Below, piece after piece: positions 6,316-7,114 of a DNA stretch of 7,114 nucleotides. The notes beneath the pieces are model-generated. The model was not told where the DNA came from. It worked only from the letters and a program-made list of their open reading frames with translations, and ran no database searches. The translations under genes were made by a program, and so were the position numbers. The stretch's first letter is position 1. The number at the start of each line of letters is the position of its first letter. Origin of the DNA: an uncultured Alistipes sp. Lineage in GTDB: Bacteria > Bacteroidota > Bacteroidia > Bacteroidales > Rikenellaceae. The stretch is from NCBI GenBank assembly GCA_900769745.1, contig CAAGHX010000123.1, forward strand, positions 1-7,114. The letters run 5' to 3'.

Positions 6316-6398
6316 TATAGTAGTAAGTATTAAGTTTTATTTAATAAAGTTTTAAGTTCCTTTTTTCTGCCATTCCCAATTTTTGCGATCTACTCGCG
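6316..6398. other. Gap between the regulator and kinase genes
   Basis: 83 AT-rich bases. No exact TAnnTTTG box in the kinase direction is visible. A TTG near 6379 is followed by TAAAACTTTATT at roughly the right distance, but the match is weak. Whether the kinase has its own promoter or is read through from the regulator gene cannot be settled here. A 4-base GCGA/TCGC stem at 6385-6397 is too short to call. Confidence 0.4.
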
Positions 6399-7040
6399 CT
6401 AAAAAAGCCTGAGTGCTCCTACAACATTGTATATCGCTGCGACATCGCTTGGAGCTATCTCCATTACATCGAAGCTGCGATTCGAGGGCTCTAGTCGAAC
6501 AACCTCTCCGCCATCTGCTGTCTTTGTCAGACGCACTCTACGCAAAAGTACGAAATTAGGTGATGCGATAACGCACATGCTGCCTGGAATTACCATCTTT
6601 ACGTCCGTTCGTTTTAGAAAAACAATCGTTCCAGGCATTATCTCCTTCATCATAGCCTCATCGTTGCATCTCAAAGCACAATCGCAAGCGCCCAACGCGG
6701 GGAACGAGACGAAGCTCGATGGCTCAATATCGTGAAGATGTTGCAGCTCCTGCCACACGCCATCGCCCTCGTAGAATGGAACCTTGTGATTCACACTCTC
6801 TGCCGAGCTGAGCATGCTGCCCTCGCCTGTGAGCAACCATCCTGCACTAATCTCAGGAAAGGCGGCCACGATGCGGGCTGCTAAGTTGCGCGAAAGGCCA
6901 TTTTTGCCCGATTTTATTTGGTATAAATTCTCGGCACGTGACAAACCGATGTGGCGGGCAAAGAAGTTTGTAGTCATCCCCGCCCATACAATCACCGACT
7001 CCAGTCGAGCCCAGCTATCGTTCACGCTCACATTTGCCAT
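6399..7040 (-). CDS. XRE-type HTH regulator with S24/LexA-like C-terminal domain lacking catalytic residues
   Basis: 213 residues counted from the ATG at 7040. A TTG two codons earlier (7046) is possible but less likely. The N-terminal domain (about 8-75) is an HTH like phage and XRE repressors: NFFARHIGLSRAENLYQIKSG (25-45) with the recognition helix, followed by ISAGWLLTGEGSML (64-77), a signature common in Bacteroidota repressors. The C-terminal part (about 108-213) has S24 peptidase-fold order: CALRCNDEAMMKEIMPGTIV (121-140) aligns with the LexA-type 'R..GdSM.p.i..Gd.v' motif, then PGSMCVI, LLRRVRL (165-171), LEPSNRSFD (183-191) and a final IYNVVGALRLF. The nucleophile Ser is Ala129 and the usual Lys is Arg167 or Arg168, so autocleavage is not expected. 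Its targets are unknown; autoregulation through the AT-rich spacer before tRNA-Arg is possible. Confidence 0.85.
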   Translation of the reverse strand: MANVSVNDSWARLESVIVWAGMTTNFFARHIGLSRAENLYQIKSGKNGLSRNLAARIVAAFPEISAGWLLTGEGSMLSSAESVNHKVPFYEGDGVWQELQHLHDIEPSSFVSFPALGACDCALRCNDEAMMKEIMPGTIVFLKRTDVKMVIPGSMCVIASPNFVLLRRVRLTKTADGGEVVRLEPSNRSFDVMEIAPSDVAAIYNVVGALRLF

Positions 7041-7064
7041 ATCCAAAAATTTTCACCATATTTG
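7033..7064 (+). promoter_or_regulatory. Promoter for tRNA-Arg
   Basis: TTTG (7033-7036), exactly 20 bases, then CATATTTG (7057-7064), one base off the TAnnTTTG consensus. The first tRNA base follows six bases later, at about the expected transcription start, so the leader would be very short. The -33 box lies inside codons 2-3 of the divergent regulator gene. CCATAT occurs twice (7037-7042 and 7056-7061), 19 bases apart and flanking an AAAATTTT core. Confidence 0.6.
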
Positions 7065-7070
7065 CAGCAC

Positions 7071-7114
7071 GGCCTCGTAGTTCAATGGATAGAATATAAG
7101 ATTCCGGTTCTTAC
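7071..7114 (+). tRNA. tRNA-Arg, anticodon CCG (3' part outside window)
   Basis: The first 44 bases of a tRNA fold cleanly. The acceptor 5' strand is GGCCTCG, followed by TA; the D-stem GTTC pairs with GAAT around a GG-containing loop; the anticodon stem TAAGA/TCTTA (five pairs) encloses the loop TTCCGGT. Loop positions 34-36 are CCG, which reads the arginine codon CGG, and U33 is present. The variable loop, T-arm and 3' acceptor strand are beyond the window, so an intact 3' end cannot be confirmed. Confidence 0.92.

Noticed and set aside
6385..6397. GCGA/TCGC hairpin as a terminator of the regulator gene
   Set aside because: The stem has only four pairs and overlaps the region just after the stop; on the minus strand it is followed by an A-run, not a T-run.
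7071..7114. tRNA-Arg as an integration (att) site for a mobile element
   Set aside because: Integration sites usually involve the 3' half, which is outside the window. No integrase and no second tRNA fragment is visible here.
1..7114. CRISPR array, insertion sequence, toxin-antitoxin or defence system
   Set aside because: No regularly spaced repeats, transposase motifs, terminal inverted repeats or paired small toxin/antitoxin genes were seen on reading both strands.

Overview
The window looks like chromosomal DNA from a member of the Bacteroidota, most likely the order Bacteroidales. Three things point there. Intergenic regions carry the Bacteroidota-type promoter pattern (-33 TTTG/TTG, about 20 bases, then -7 TAnnTTTG), genes lack clear Shine-Dalgarno sequences, and there is an HU-like/SPOR fusion of the kind typical of this phylum. 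The genus cannot be fixed from the sequence.

Left part (1-2812). A catalase gene (katA, minus strand, cut by the window edge after residue 349) is divergent from a YdeI/OmdA-family gene (plus strand), with 81 bases and facing promoter elements between them. A 372-base gap with no convincing gene follows, ending in a well-formed promoter for a short-chain dehydrogenase/reductase (SDR) gene. The SDR ends in a hairpin-rich stretch (2813-2900) containing a strong, probably bidirectional terminator, which separates it from the convergent minus-strand block.

Right part (2921-7040). Five minus-strand genes all read leftwards. In transcription order they are an S24-fold XRE-type regulator, a PhoR-like sensor histidine kinase, lgt (prolipoprotein diacylglyceryl transferase), a membrane-anchored HU-like/SPOR protein and a GtrA-family membrane protein. 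The last three form a compact envelope-related operon: 27 bases separate lgt from the HU/SPOR gene, and a TAATG stop/start overlap joins the HU/SPOR gene to gtrA. The gaps between regulator and kinase (82 bases) and kinase and lgt (99 bases) are larger, and the second contains a long-stem inverted repeat, so co-transcription across them is uncertain.

Right edge (7033-7114). The 5' 44 bases of a tRNA-Arg with anticodon CCG run off the window. Its promoter overlaps the first codons of the divergent regulator gene.

Most of the window is ordinary housekeeping, envelope and stress-response content. I see no CRISPR array, insertion sequence, toxin-antitoxin pair or recognisable defence system. The points most worth a second look are the HU-like/SPOR fusion, the S24-fold regulator that seems to lack both catalytic residues, the apparently orphan histidine kinase, and the structured leader before lgt.
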